The notes under the pieces: generated by a model
Database searches by the model: none
Told to the model about the DNA's origin: nothing
Seen by the model: only the letters and a program-made list of their open reading frames with translations
Assembly: GCA_009746045.1 (NCBI GenBank)
Contig: RPFO01000310.1
Location: 63,501 to 127,500, forward strand
Source: Mesostigma viride
Lineage: Eukaryota; Streptophyta; Mesostigmatophyceae; Mesostigmatales; Mesostigmataceae
Length of the DNA: 64,000 nucleotides
Direction: 5' to 3'
Shown here: positions 54,609 through 64,000 of the stretch, in pieces
How positions within the stretch are numbered: position 1 is the stretch's first letter
How the letters are laid out: every line of letters starts with the position of its first letter
Made by a program: the position numbers and the translations under genes

Positions 54609-57600
54609 TCAGGGGCCCTTGCGGATGCGCCTCGCTAGCTGCAAGTCCTTTGCCACTGCGACAACAATGTGACGAACCAAAAGCCAATATGGGAGCGCAG
54701 AGAGAACCAGGACACAGGCAGCAGATTGCGGCTGCTTTAGCATTTGTGTCTAATGTGCTGCAACGGTATCATCACGCGCGAGCCTTTATTGCAGGGGCTT
54801 CAGGTCAAAAGGGTGGGGTCACTTGCTTATCAATGGATACCTGTCAGAGCAAGTTCTATCATCACATGATTTGCTATGTCCATTTAGTACTTACCCCTTC
54901 CTGCCATAAGGTACCAGGTGTTTGAATAGGTACCTTTCACCCCCTGCTATTAATGAGAGAACCAGTGCTTGCCCGAAATCTGGAGAACCCAGAAAGCTGT
55001 GTCCAGTCTCCTCCTGCCATCGTTACGTACTTGTCGCTTTTTTTTTTTCCGGCGTCAAGCAATTGGCTTCACAAAGAGTGGCAGGCTGCCAGCACAACAG
55101 CGAGCCGCCGTGCCACCACAAAGCACAGGAAGCCACAAGCTGCGGTACCACAATGCAGTAGCTACTGAAAAGGCACAAGACAAGCAAACAGGCACGAGCC
55201 AGGCAACAGCGCCTACGGGCCAGAGCCAGAAAGGCGGCCAAGCCACCTAGAGACCCCTTAGCAGCACAAAACCTAAAGAACGGGTCGCCCACACTGGCCT
55301 GACGATTACAGGGGTCAACACAGAGATATAGCAACCATAAGCATGGGGAAAAGTGCACAAAGTGCCAGTTGCCACCATTCAGAGCAATCATAAGCGCAAG
55401 TAACATAAGCTCCGAATGTCAGCATTGCAAGATGCCGTAACACCAACAACGGCATGATAGTGAAAGCCACGGGGCACGTACTGATGGTCACGGGCTTGGC
55501 GTGGATGGCGATGAGGTACCTATGGGTATGACACGCAGCAATGCATTGGCCCTCATGTATATAGGTGACTATAACCAGCAAGGCACGTACTGATGGTCAC
55601 GCGCTTGGCGTGGATGGCGACCAGGTTGCAGTCCGAAAGCAGGCCCACCAGGAAGTCCTCCGTGGCCTGCAGGTGGCAAATATTTGGTGACGGGTGGCAG
55701 CACCACGCAAACAGGTGGTGGCACCACACAACAGAGTGGCGGCCCACACAAGCACGTAGAAGCATGATAGACCGCCCAAAATGGGTGAAAGACTTGTGGG
55801 ACTGGCTACAGGGGGCTGTAGTATGCTACAGGGGGCTGTAGTATGCTACAGGGGGCTGTAGTATGCTACAGGGGGCTATAGTATGCTGCAGGGGGCCATA
55901 GTATGCTGCAGGGGGCCAAAGTATGCAACAGGGGGCTATAGTATGCTACAGGGGGCTGTAGTATGCTACCGGGGGCTGTAGTATGCTACGGGGGGCTGTA
56001 GTATGCTACAGCAAGTTATGATAGCTAGCATTCGAAACTAGCAAAGAGCCTTTCAGCACTTGGTAAATTTGGCAACACCATGGGCTTGGCACAACGCTTG
56101 CTGGGTGAAGGAGACCCCATGGCCAGTAGAACCATCACAATCCCCTTGCAAATGGCCGTAGCCGTTTGCTACTACTGGAGGACCCGCGCCTTGCTGGGTT
56201 CTACTCCTCATCCCCCACTGCTCACCTCCTGAAGCGCTAGCAGCGCTTCTGCTGTCCACCGAAATGGCTGGGGGGAGACCATGTTGGAGATCTCCCGACA
56301 CTGAGTGTTAGTCGCAGAGTGAAGGAAGTGGGCGAGGGCAGGGGGGAAGGGGGGGGGAAGAGGACAGGGGAGGCAAGGCATGCGCGCGAGCATGACAGGA
56401 TTCCGGTCGGAAATGGATGCCATGAAAAAGGGTGAAAAGGATAGGGATGCCAGTTAGAGCAGGGGGGAGTGGGGTGGAGGTAAATTGACCAGGGATGTGG
56501 AGGAGGAAAAATTGAAAGGGGATGTGGAGGAGGTAAAATTGACCAGGGATGTGGAGGAGGAAAAACTGAAAGGGGATGTGGAGGAGGTAAAATTGACCAG
56601 AGATGTGGAGGAGGAAAAACTGAAAGGGGATGTGGAGGAGGTAAAATTGACCAGAGATGTGGAGGAGAAAAAACTGAAAGGGGTTGTGGAGGAGGTAAAA
56701 ATGGAAAGGGATCTGGAAGGCAGGGGCAAGCAGGGGAAACTGAGGGTTGATGAACTTGGCATGAATGTGGCACACGAGTCTTAGGTGCCACGACTGGGTT
56801 CAAGACCATGGAACAGGAATAAGGGGGCACCAAAAATAACGAAGGACACCAACAGGATGAAAAGAATGTTCATCCTCAGCAATGAGGCAGAGGGGGAGAG
56901 CAGCCAGTAAGACTAGCCGCACAAGGAAGCAAGGTGGCAGAGAGCGAAAAGCGATGTTAACCTGGTAGGGAAACCAGCCTGGCTGCCCGTCCAACCAACC
57001 CTTTGCCTGCCCGCCCGTCCTCCCAACCCTTCGCCTGTCCACCCGCCGGCTACACCAGAACCCAAGAAGTAAACTCAAGGGTGCTGTCATACTGTCACGC
57101 GTACCGTCAGGCGGTCAGGGCCCATCATATGGTGCCATATACGTACCAACCGCGCAAAGGGAAGTTTGCGTATCAACAGGTCGGTGCTCTTCTGATATCT
57201 GCGGATCTCACGCAACGCCACGGTACCCGGGCGGAACCGGTGAGCTCGCGTTGCGGGCACGACGGGTCCTGCCGCCGCCGCATCTGGCCAGGGAGGTGCC
57301 ATCCATCCACGCATTCCATCGATGCCGCCAAGGGGGATGTCATCCACGCACCATGTCAATGCCATCGATCCCTTAATTAGTGGAGTGTGTGCACCGGTTT
57401 CGATGGCAAGGTGAGTGAGAAGGAAAGCTGGAGAAGAAGACGCGGTAGAGATCTGTGCGGTATGAAGATCAAACAGATGCTGCTGTGTGGGGATTGGCTG
57501 GTGCAGCCTTTTTCCCGCATTTTGCATAGTCCCTACGAGAGTCTGCCCTCCTTTGTTATTATTAGGTGGGGCGAGTAGCTGGAGAACAACTAGCTAGTAA

Positions 57601-58488
57601 ATAGGTGACTGGCCCTCCGTCCCAACCTTCACGTGTCAAGAAAGAAACCCTCCGTCCCAACCTTCACGTGTCAAGAAAGAAACGCTAGTACTAGTGAGAC
57701 TGCTCCAGTGCCCAGCATGTAAGAGAAGAACTAAAAACAAAGAGGCATACGACATGCTGCCATGAGTTGCATGCAAGGCAGGCATTGAAAAAAAAAATCA
57801 TGTTATTGACAGGTTCTGCTGGTGCTGGAGGGAGGGGAGGCTTGACTCTTACAGAGCGCTGTTGTGAAGCATAGACTCCGTAGTAAGGCAGTGATTAACG
57901 TCACGGTAAGGGGCTTGAAAATGGTTGATAGACTACTGGCATGGTTACATGGAGGCCTGGTTACGCACTGTGTGCAGGTAAACTCATAAAATCGTGTGCG
58001 GTAACATGGATGGCGTAAAGCTTAGCAGATATCTTAATCAGCGGCTGCTGCTTGCGCAGTGGAAACGACCTGCAGGCGTGCTCGAGCGGGTACACACTGG
58101 CACAGATCTGACAATCCGAGCAGCGGCCACTGCTCACGGTGCCGGTTAGGCCTAATGAACATGCAAAGATCCCAGCAACCATCGCTATCTGCTGCAGGAA
58201 TATTGCAACAGTGACATGATGATATCCGTAGTTGCGTGGCCTGGATGAGAATATTGCCTAGCAAGATGTGCAACTGCCCGCAGGCTTCATCGCGATATGA
58301 TCAGAAGGATGCACCCATACAGGCTGACGGCCGCAAGCGGCAGCATTGCTTTCTTAAATGCTTTCCAGTTGCTCTTTTAACTTACCTCTGGAAAGGCGCC
58401 TTACAGGGGTCTTGGACTTCTTTTTACTGCTACCTTGTGGCCCTTTCTTCTTGCTGCTGGGGACTGGAGTCTGGACAGACCTGGCCAT
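54609..58488 (-). CDS. CENH3: Centromeric histone H3 variant (CENH3/CENP-A), five exons, 140 aa
   Basis: Exons 58488-58386, 57268-57147, 56300-56226, 55666-55591 and 54655-54609 join in phase (phases 1, 0, 0, 1) by GT-AG introns. The tail starts [20 protein letters not shown], Lys/Ser-rich and unlike the canonical H3 tail. The fold follows: [20 protein letters not shown] (alpha-N), [11 protein letters not shown] (alpha-1), [20 protein letters not shown] (loop 1 into alpha-2), [30 protein letters not shown] and [14 protein letters not shown] at the end. Three features mark it as CENH3: a divergent tail, loop 1 one residue longer than in H3 (24 against 23 residues from REI to LQE), and [12 protein letters not shown] in place of the H3 FQSSAVMALQE. 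It would replace H3 in centromeric nucleosomes and seed the kinetochore. Introns contain a 20-bp array, a 54-bp array and a duplicated exon end. It is transcribed away from the coiled-coil gene at 59429. Confidence 0.93.
55470..55600 (-). repeat. Duplicated donor junction of CENH3 exon 4
   Basis: The true exon end and donor (ATCCACGCCAAGCGCGTGAC + CATCA|GTACGTGCC; GT at 55590) has a second, altered copy about 113 bp into the intron (55513-55470: CGCCATCCACGCCAAGCCCG + TGACCATCA GTACGTGCC). The copy keeps an intact GTACGT donor. Confidence 0.92.
55806..56013. repeat. 20-bp tandem repeat, ~10 units
   Basis: Units of GCTACAGGGGGCTGTAGTAT with small changes, in CENH3 intron 3. CTACAG..CTGTAG within each unit is an inverted repeat around the G-run. 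Confidence 0.97.
56480..56705. repeat. 54-bp minisatellite, ~4 units
   Basis: Alternating 27-bp halves (GATGTGGAGGAGGAAAAA... and GATGTGGAGGAGGTAAAA...) in CENH3 intron 2. Because 54 is a multiple of 3, all frames stay open; the plus frame would read [18 protein letters not shown] repeats. It lies antisense within the intron and is not called as a gene. Confidence 0.93.
57612..57690. repeat. 38-bp direct duplication
   Basis: CCCTCCGTCCCAACCTTCAC + GTGTCAAGAAAGAAA occurs twice in a row within CENH3 intron 1. Confidence 0.93.
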
Positions 58489-59428
58489 ATCCCCTGCTTG
58501 CCTCTAATGCCAGAAGGACAGCCGTTGGCAAATCACCCGTGTAACACCAGGCCGAAATTAGCTATCTCCCGGGTGCCATCCTAATCACGACTCCGCATTG
58601 ACCTCGATCGCGCGGCGTTTTACGTCACAGACGAGGGATGCAAACCATTAGATATGCAAGCAGCAGGCGAGGCTAATTTGTAAAACACGCTAGCGACATT
58701 TGCCGAAGAAATAGCAGTAATATTGGTTTGGGGCGCGCAACGTGTCTGTGGTGATCCACGGTAAACGACGGTGCGCGCACAGATGAGACGCGCAAGTAGC
58801 GGGCATCTTTGGGAGTTGGGGCGCGCGTGCTCATTTTCGGGCATGCCGTTGCGCGCAGCAGAGCCATGCTGGCGCGGCGCGGGAAATTCCCCGCGAAGCC
58901 CGTGCATATTGCATACGTGGCCCGCGCGCGGTAATAAACTAATAATATTTTCTGGGTTTTGATTATTTTCTGGGTTGTGTGGCAACCGGTAGCATAACTG
59001 GGGTTTTATCTACAGTGTGGCACAAATAATTATATTTGTGGTTGGCACAAAAATAATGGCTTGGCCCTGGCTTGGCAGTTGGCACGTAATGGCAGCCAGG
59101 AGCACGTGAGCGGTTCGTATTAGTACCTTTGGCGATGGAAACTGCGAGATGGGGGTCAATTTTGACAAGAGTGATGTCCCTTAAGCTTGAGAAGTCCAGG
59201 AACGCAGTAATCACCGCTGATTACGTTGGATGCATGCGAATTCCTTCTGTATTTATTGGCTTATTATTATCCAGTACACACGCGTAATGTTGCCAGCAAT
59301 GCGCTTTGGCTGGCAGCTCGACCGCAGGAATGACAGGCGATCGTTTGACGCAAAATATCAGCCCGTCTGGGCATTACGGACGAGCGTCAAAGGCAAATGA
59401 TAAGAAAACTCACAACAGGTAGGGACGA
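58489..59428. promoter_or_regulatory. Divergent promoter region (CENH3 / coiled-coil gene)
   Basis: The 940 bp between the two start codons includes a GC-rich core (58730-58930). GCGGGAAA at 58879-58886 fits the E2F consensus (TTTCCCGC on the other strand) and is followed by ATTCCCCGCG. E2F control of CENH3 is known in plants, so this is a reasonable candidate site for cell-cycle expression. It is an inference from one motif. Confidence 0.45.
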
Positions 59429-62400
59429 ATGTCGGTTGTCAGGGTTCGGAGGAAATCCAATTTGGCGGAGGCTCTGCTGGCCTCCGGTCTCATAGCTAAA
59501 GCTACGCCAGTGGAAGACGACCCCAGACCTTTGGTGAGTGAAGCGCACAAGCATTTCAAAGGGTCCTTATTTTTTCTAGTATTTTGATTTGTGTACGCTA
59601 CAATTAATCCCTTCCACCAACGTTGTAATGACCTTATTCGTGCTATGTCATAATAGTACGGATGCACTCCATTTTAACGAGGCATTTAAATCACGGTTAA
59701 GAAGCTCTTTCCTCCCGGCATCCTAATACGTGTCCCCTCCCTCCCTCGTTTTGCCTCCCTTGCCTCCCTCTTTCCCTGTCTCCCTCCCTCTCCCCCTTCC
59801 CTCCCTCTCCCTCCCTCTCCCTCCCTCTCCCCCCCTCCTTCCCTTGCTTTTTTCCTTCCCTCCCACGCTTTCCCCCCGCTCTCCCCTCCTCCTGACCTTT
59901 CTTCTCTCCTCTCCCCCTTCCCCTCCTGCACTCCCATCTGTGCCTGCACATGCCGCATGCTGCGCTGTCACCGCAGAAGGATGCGCAGGCAGCCAGTCCG
60001 GCAGCTGCTGGGGATGAGCGGACAGATGGCAGCGCGGGTGGGGCCGCCCCTCCAGCGGACAGTGTGGCCGCCAGGGCAGGGACGACCACCCTGTCAGCCG
60101 AAGCAGAAGCCGTGAGTGTATTGATGAGCTCTGTATTATCTCTTATTAACATCACGAAGCCTATGTTAAAGACATCTGTATTTATGAAGCTTCAAGGCTT
60201 TGAGAGGGCCAACCCTCGTTAGGTTTGTAGGGTCATAGGGTGGATTCCATAATTTCCCGTGTAAACTGAATCTTTCGAGGAATAGACTAGCGTGCTTGTG
60301 TGCTACCATCCCGTGATGAGACCTGTGATGCCGCGACGTACTTTGGCTGATGGGACATGTGGATGGCATGTTTTGATAGGGTGTAGGGGAATAGGAGAGC
60401 CGTGTGTGGGACACTGGAGCCCATGAACCCACCCCCTTTCCTTGGTCTAGAGCTGCCCACACTCACTCCGGTGGCAGCATTGCTTGTCCACTGCCTCAAG
60501 GAAGGCCTCACATTGCAGCAGGGTGCAATCACGCACCCTGAGGGTGCGATTCTGCGATGGCTGTGAGGACAGGTAGTGTGTTTTCCAACAACAGGGTACC
60601 AGAAAGGGCCAGACACGCGCCATAATGAAATGAAATTCGGCAGACGTCGCCTCACCTCTAGTTGGCGAAACACCAGAGGAGCAGCGTTATCCCTTTCATT
60701 CTGATAGACTTTGTTCTGATAGAAAGTTGCTACTTACCTCTAAGTTGTTTTTTACATCTATGTATCAGTTTCTACCTGACATGCCATCCTTTTTTTCGTG
60801 ACACAAATGAATGGCTCCGTGACTGCGCGAGGAGCTCCAGTATCTCCACCGGCGATGTGCGGAGCTGTCGCAGCAGCTGGCGGAGGCGCAGAAGAAGCTG
60901 GAGGACAAAGGGGGGCTCTCCGCCGAGGAGCTGTTCGAGAAGCTGAAGAAGGTGCGCTGCTGGCACACCCCCATCACACAACCGCGCTGCTCGCACACAC
61001 ACAGCTCAACGCACAAGAGCGCTGCTTGCTCATGCCTGCAATGCCCAACACACAAATGCGCTGTTGGCATCAGCATCCCTGATAGATCTGTGCCCGTCAT
61101 ATCAGCGGTGTTCCTGTCATATCGGCTCCTGTCATACCTTCATCTGGCAGTCTCTCCTGACTCCCAACCTACCGCATGTTTCCAAATTAATTACGCCAGT
61201 GCGCATTTTCTTTTGTTCCCTGATCACAGGTGGCTCATCCTCAAGCACGCGTCTCTGCGCTTTGGTCTGTGTTTTTCGTGACGTGACGCACGCGTCAGCC
61301 GGCTGGCGCTCCAGGATCTGGCGCGTCAGGAATTTTACCCCGCGCGTCAGCCGGCTGACGCGTAAATTTAGGCAGCGCGTCAGGCGATTGACGCGTAAAT
61401 TAAGCTGCGTGTCAATTAGTCGTATGAGGCACACCAAGTCCTCACGCGTCAGGCACGTAAATTTGTGCTTAGGCAACCTAGGGTTGACGCGTCAACCTCT
61501 ACTCGCCCCTGTCCCTGTTCCATTTTGTACCTGCCCCCATTTGACTGCCCGACCCCCCATGCCCCGGTAACTCCGCTCCTTAACTCCGCGGGGTCCTTGA
61601 GGGTAAATCTGCTCTGTAGGGGGGCCCTGGGACTCGCCCCTAACTGGTATGGTCTTACGCGCCTCAAACGGTGGCGTGTCAGCTGTCCGGCGTTGGCGGC
61701 GCATCAGCCAACTGACGCGTGCCAAAAACCCTCACTAAGAACACTGGTTCAGGGTCGTGAGGCTCATCTGCCACACTTCTGACGCCATGGCGATGAGCAA
61801 TCTTCCCCTACTCTGTGCCAATTGACGGGTTTATGGTAATCTTATCCCAGTATATATGTAGAAGTCAAGATTTTCTTCTATGGTCTCATGGCTTGTGTCT
61901 CACTCTCGTTGCCACCGGTTTTGGCACTCTCGTTGCCAAATGAGAGTTCTCCCACATCTTCCGCTCTCCCACGCCCACCTTTGCACACCTGCCAACGATG
62001 GGCATCCACAAAGCAGTAGTAGTAATCGGCTCTCCAAGATCCTATGTCCCCTAACGTCCACCTTCTGGTCCCTGCACACTTTGCACGCGTCGTGCCACGT
62101 CAGCAAGAGGTGGGCACCGCATCCGCCGACAAGCGGGCGCGCGTCGCGCAGGACAAGTGCCGTGCGCTGGATTTAGAGGTGGCGAAGCTGCGGGATGCTG
62201 AGGGGGCGCTGCAGAAGCGCGTGGAAGAGCTCGAGGTATGGATACATAGGTCATGATGTACAATGGACAGGACTGATTCCTCGTTGAATGGCGGGAGAGC
62301 TCGAGGTTCGGACACATCGGGTTTGGGACAATGACGCAAAAACAGCTGGAACTCTGGTGTAGGATGGGGCTAAAGAGTGCATTTCCACCATCTAAGGTGA

Positions 62401-63446
62401 AAATTAATCTAGCGAAGCGCGCGCGGAGGAACTCAAGGTATGGGCACTTGGGTCTAAAACAGTGGCACAGAAACAGCTCGAACCATGATGTAGGATGGGG
62501 CCAACGAGGGCTCCTGCAACAGCGCATGCAGGAATTCGAGGAAGCGCGTGCAGGAACTCGGGATATGGGCATGGGGCTTTGATTAGGCAATGAAACTTAA
62601 GACAACAAGGATCGTCCAAGCTCTGGTGTAGGGTGGGGCTCAAGGGACTGCGCTGCAGATGCGTGTGGAGGAACTCGAGGAACGGGCATGTGGTTTGGAA
62701 ACAAGAAACGGGTGTGCTAGCCAGTGAGCTACAGATAGAGCGTCAGGGCACTCCTGTTCCTTAGTTTGGTCCTTAAAGGCCCAACACATGGGATTAGGAA
62801 TCTTCGCTCGTTCCTATGGGATCGCGGATATTCCTTGTTGCTAGCGTCTGTCTCCATTTCATTGTGGCTCAGTAAGCACAAGTGTGGACCATTTTCGTGC
62901 CTGCTGCCAAACACCAGGGGAACTCTGCTCTCGCGTGCTCTGCGGTACCTGCTGCCTCGCTTGCCTTACCCTTTGGCTGCTCCTGGGAGGTCACGCTGTG
63001 GGGAATGTGCCCGTTTGCTCGATAGCCCTGCAAGCGGTACAACCACTCCTATCCGGGTCTGCAAGAGTTTTTTGCCTTGCTCCCATGTGTGGGGCCGAAT
63101 CCTCGTACATCTCAGTTTCTCGTCCCAGTTGAGGTGTCTTCTTTGCTTTGTTTTCTTGGCCAGGCAACACACCTCCCAGCTCATGCATGGACAGAAAGCC
63201 ATCTAATTGCATTTATAGGTGGTGACATCCCAGCCTCTGCGCTCTCCCACTCATGCTCATTCCATGCCACGCCATGCCATGTCATGCCTTGCCATGCCAT
63301 GCCACACGCTGCCATGTCGGCACGCTGCCATCCCACGCCATGCCGCGCCCTGCTGCCACCGTCCACAGGCCGAACGAGTGGAGCTCCAGACCGCGAGGGA
63401 CGCCGCGCGCAAGCAGCAACTGGACGGCACGTGCGTGGATCCCTGA
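59429..63446 (+). CDS. Predicted coiled-coil protein, five exons (~189 aa)
   Basis: Exons 59429-59533, 59977-60111, 60832-60951, 62104-62235 and 63369-63446 are each a whole number of codons (35, 45, 40, 44 and 25 plus stop). All introns are GT-AG (donors GTGAGT, GTGAGT, GTGCGC and GTATGG), which is strong support. The start is MSVVRVRRKSNLAEALLASG. Exon 2 is Ala/Gly/Thr-rich and likely disordered. Exons 3-5 are a heptad-rich helix (LHRRCAELSQQLAEAQKKLE, KLRDAEGALQKRVEELE, ERVELQTARDAARKQQ). No enzyme motif. It diverges from CENH3, so joint expression is possible but no shared function is implied. Since every intron is phase 0, extra exons between 60951 and 62104 could have been missed without breaking the frame. 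No family recognised. Confidence 0.72.
59720..59935. repeat. CCCTCC-rich pyrimidine tract
   Basis: About 200 bp of nearly pure C/T (CTCCCTC units) ending about 40 bp before the acceptor at 59976. It acts as, or has expanded from, the polypyrimidine tract of this intron. Confidence 0.85.
60940..61075 (+). repeat. ~34-bp tandem repeat starting at the donor of coiled-coil exon 3
   Basis: AAGAAG|GTGCGCTGCTGGCACA is followed by CAACCGCGCTGCTCGCACA, CAAGAGCGCTGCTTGCTCA and CAAATGCGCTGTTGGCATCA at roughly 34-bp spacing with ACACAA spacers. The first unit contains the splice site itself. Confidence 0.75.
61280..61500. repeat. Degenerate palindrome-containing repeat (GCGTCAGCCGGCTGACGCG)
   Basis: GCGTCAGCCGGCTGACGCG or parts of it recur near 61289, 61348, 61377, 61446 and 61486, with GCGTAAATT between copies. 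A related copy is near 61705. It lies in intron 3 of the coiled-coil gene. Confidence 0.7.
62195..62700 (+). repeat. Tandem copies of the coiled-coil exon 4 donor junction
   Basis: The true junction GCGTGGAAGAGCTCGAG|GTATGGATACAT is followed in the intron by GGCGGGAGAGCTCGAGGTTCGGACACAT (62287), GCGCGGAGGAACTCAAGGTATGGGCACTT (62418), GCGTGCAGGAACTCGGGATATGGGCAT (62546) and GCGTGTGGAGGAACTCGAGGAACGGGCAT (62662). The exon text upstream (CTGCGCTGCAGA) is also copied in the last unit. One copy (62418) keeps an intact GTATGG. Confidence 0.85.
63262..63345. repeat. (GCCAT)n-like microsatellite before the last coiled-coil exon
   Basis: Degenerate CATGCCATGCCACGC repeats, ending about 25 bp before the acceptor CACAG at 63368. 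Confidence 0.85.
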
Positions 63447-64000
63447 GTAGAGGGCACAAAGAATGCCACCGCCACCCTCCCCATTCCTTGCACCACCCCC
63501 CCCCTCACGCACCGCTGTAGTCGATGCAGGATGGACACGAGGACAGCGACAGGGGTAGGGACAGAGGGGGATGACCCTAAACCCTAAACCCTAAACCCTA
63601 AACCCTAAACCCTAAACCCTTAACCCTTAACCCTTAACCCTAAACAGGGGGATGCACCGCTACCCGCACAATTCTATGCAACGTGATGGGGAACCACCGC
63701 CGCATCATTCCTTGTGTGCAGCAACGCGATGGGGAACCACCGCCGCATCGTTCCTTGTGGGCAGCAACGCGATGGGGAACCACCGCCGCATCATTCCTTG
63801 TGGGCAGCAACGCGATGGGGAACCACCGCCGCATCATTCCTTGTAGAAAGTAAACCCTAAACCCTAAACCCTAAACCCTAAGCCCTAAACCCTAAACCCT
63901 AAACCTCAAACTGGGGGATGCACCGCTACCCTCACCATTCATTGCACCGCCGCCCTCCCCTCACGCACTGCTGTGGTCGATGGAGGATGGACACGAGGAC
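63447..64000. repeat. Subtelomere-like block: CCCTAAA arrays, 43-bp repeat and repeated flank
   Basis: CCCTAAA (and CCCTTAA) repeats occupy 63575-63645 and 63851-63905. Between them are four copies of a 43-bp unit (GATGGGGAACCACCGCCGCA... starting 63685, 63728, 63771 and 63814). The flank GGGGGATGCACCGCTACCC...CACGCAC.GCTGT.GTCGATG.AGGATGGACACGAGGAC occurs before the first array and again after the second. On the plus strand CCCTAAA is the orientation of a left chromosome end, so here it is interstitial or part of a subtelomeric unit. Confidence 0.93.

Noticed and set aside
56237-56833. Frames with regular 18-residue repeats (DVEEEKLKG... and [11 protein letters not shown]...)
   Set aside because: The 54-bp minisatellite keeps all frames open. 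It lies in CENH3 intron 2, antisense or out of context.
57147-57527. A single 146-codon frame containing the alpha-N region of CENH3
   Set aside because: The part before 57268 has no histone character. An acceptor at 57269 joins in phase to a Lys-rich MARS... exon at 58488, which explains the tail better.
63575-63905. True chromosome end
   Set aside because: CCCTAAA on the plus strand at the right side is the wrong orientation for a right telomere, and other sequence follows each block.

Overview
The window is nuclear DNA of a eukaryote, most likely a green alga or close relative. Reasons: spliced genes with canonical GT-AG introns; plant-type CCCTAAA repeats at the right end; a chromodomain Ty3/gypsy retrotransposon; LINE relics with both endonuclease types; and a GT29 sialyltransferase-like gene. 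I cannot name a species. I see no rRNA gene, tRNA gene or CRISPR array.

Five host genes could be assembled by eye by joining exons in phase. (1) Aldo/keto reductase, + strand, 715-6390, 5' end missing. (2) Yip1/YIPF5-type Golgi membrane protein, - strand, 37981-33741, 4 exons, 212 aa. (3) GT29 sialyltransferase-like protein, + strand, 39179-41104, intronless. (4) Centromeric histone H3 (CENH3), - strand, 58488-54609, 5 exons, 140 aa. (5) A coiled-coil protein, + strand, 59429-63446, 5 exons all in phase 0, transcribed divergently from CENH3. Genes 2 and 3 also diverge from one ~1.2 kb intergenic region.

The remainder is mostly mobile DNA. A nearly intact chromovirus (20604-31379, - strand) has two 571-bp LTRs, a 5-bp target duplication, gag, protease and a 1174-aa pol with chromodomain. 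It also has an upstream viroplasmin/RNase H1-N-like domain split over two frames, and two unidentified reading frames after pol. It lies inside a copy of a short tRNA-like dispersed repeat. Around it (8.2-9.5, 13-20.6, 31.4-33.4 and 43-53.7 kb) are fragments of a LINE family. These end in a conserved stem-loop and a short tandem tail such as (AATT)n, (AATTC)n or (AATTT)n. One copy is an apparently full-length element that encodes only ORF1 (45783-47700). Several fragments sit tail to tail and share one tandem tail.

The pattern I find most interesting is in the host introns. At many exon ends, the splice junction itself (last exon bases plus first intron bases, or the mirror case at acceptors) is repeated in tandem into the intron. 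It is seen in four of the five host genes: AKR, YIPF5, CENH3 and the coiled-coil gene. The only gene without it, GT29, has no introns.

The right end (63.4-64 kb) alternates CCCTAAA blocks with a 43-bp repeat and a repeated flanking unit, like subtelomeric or interstitial telomeric DNA.
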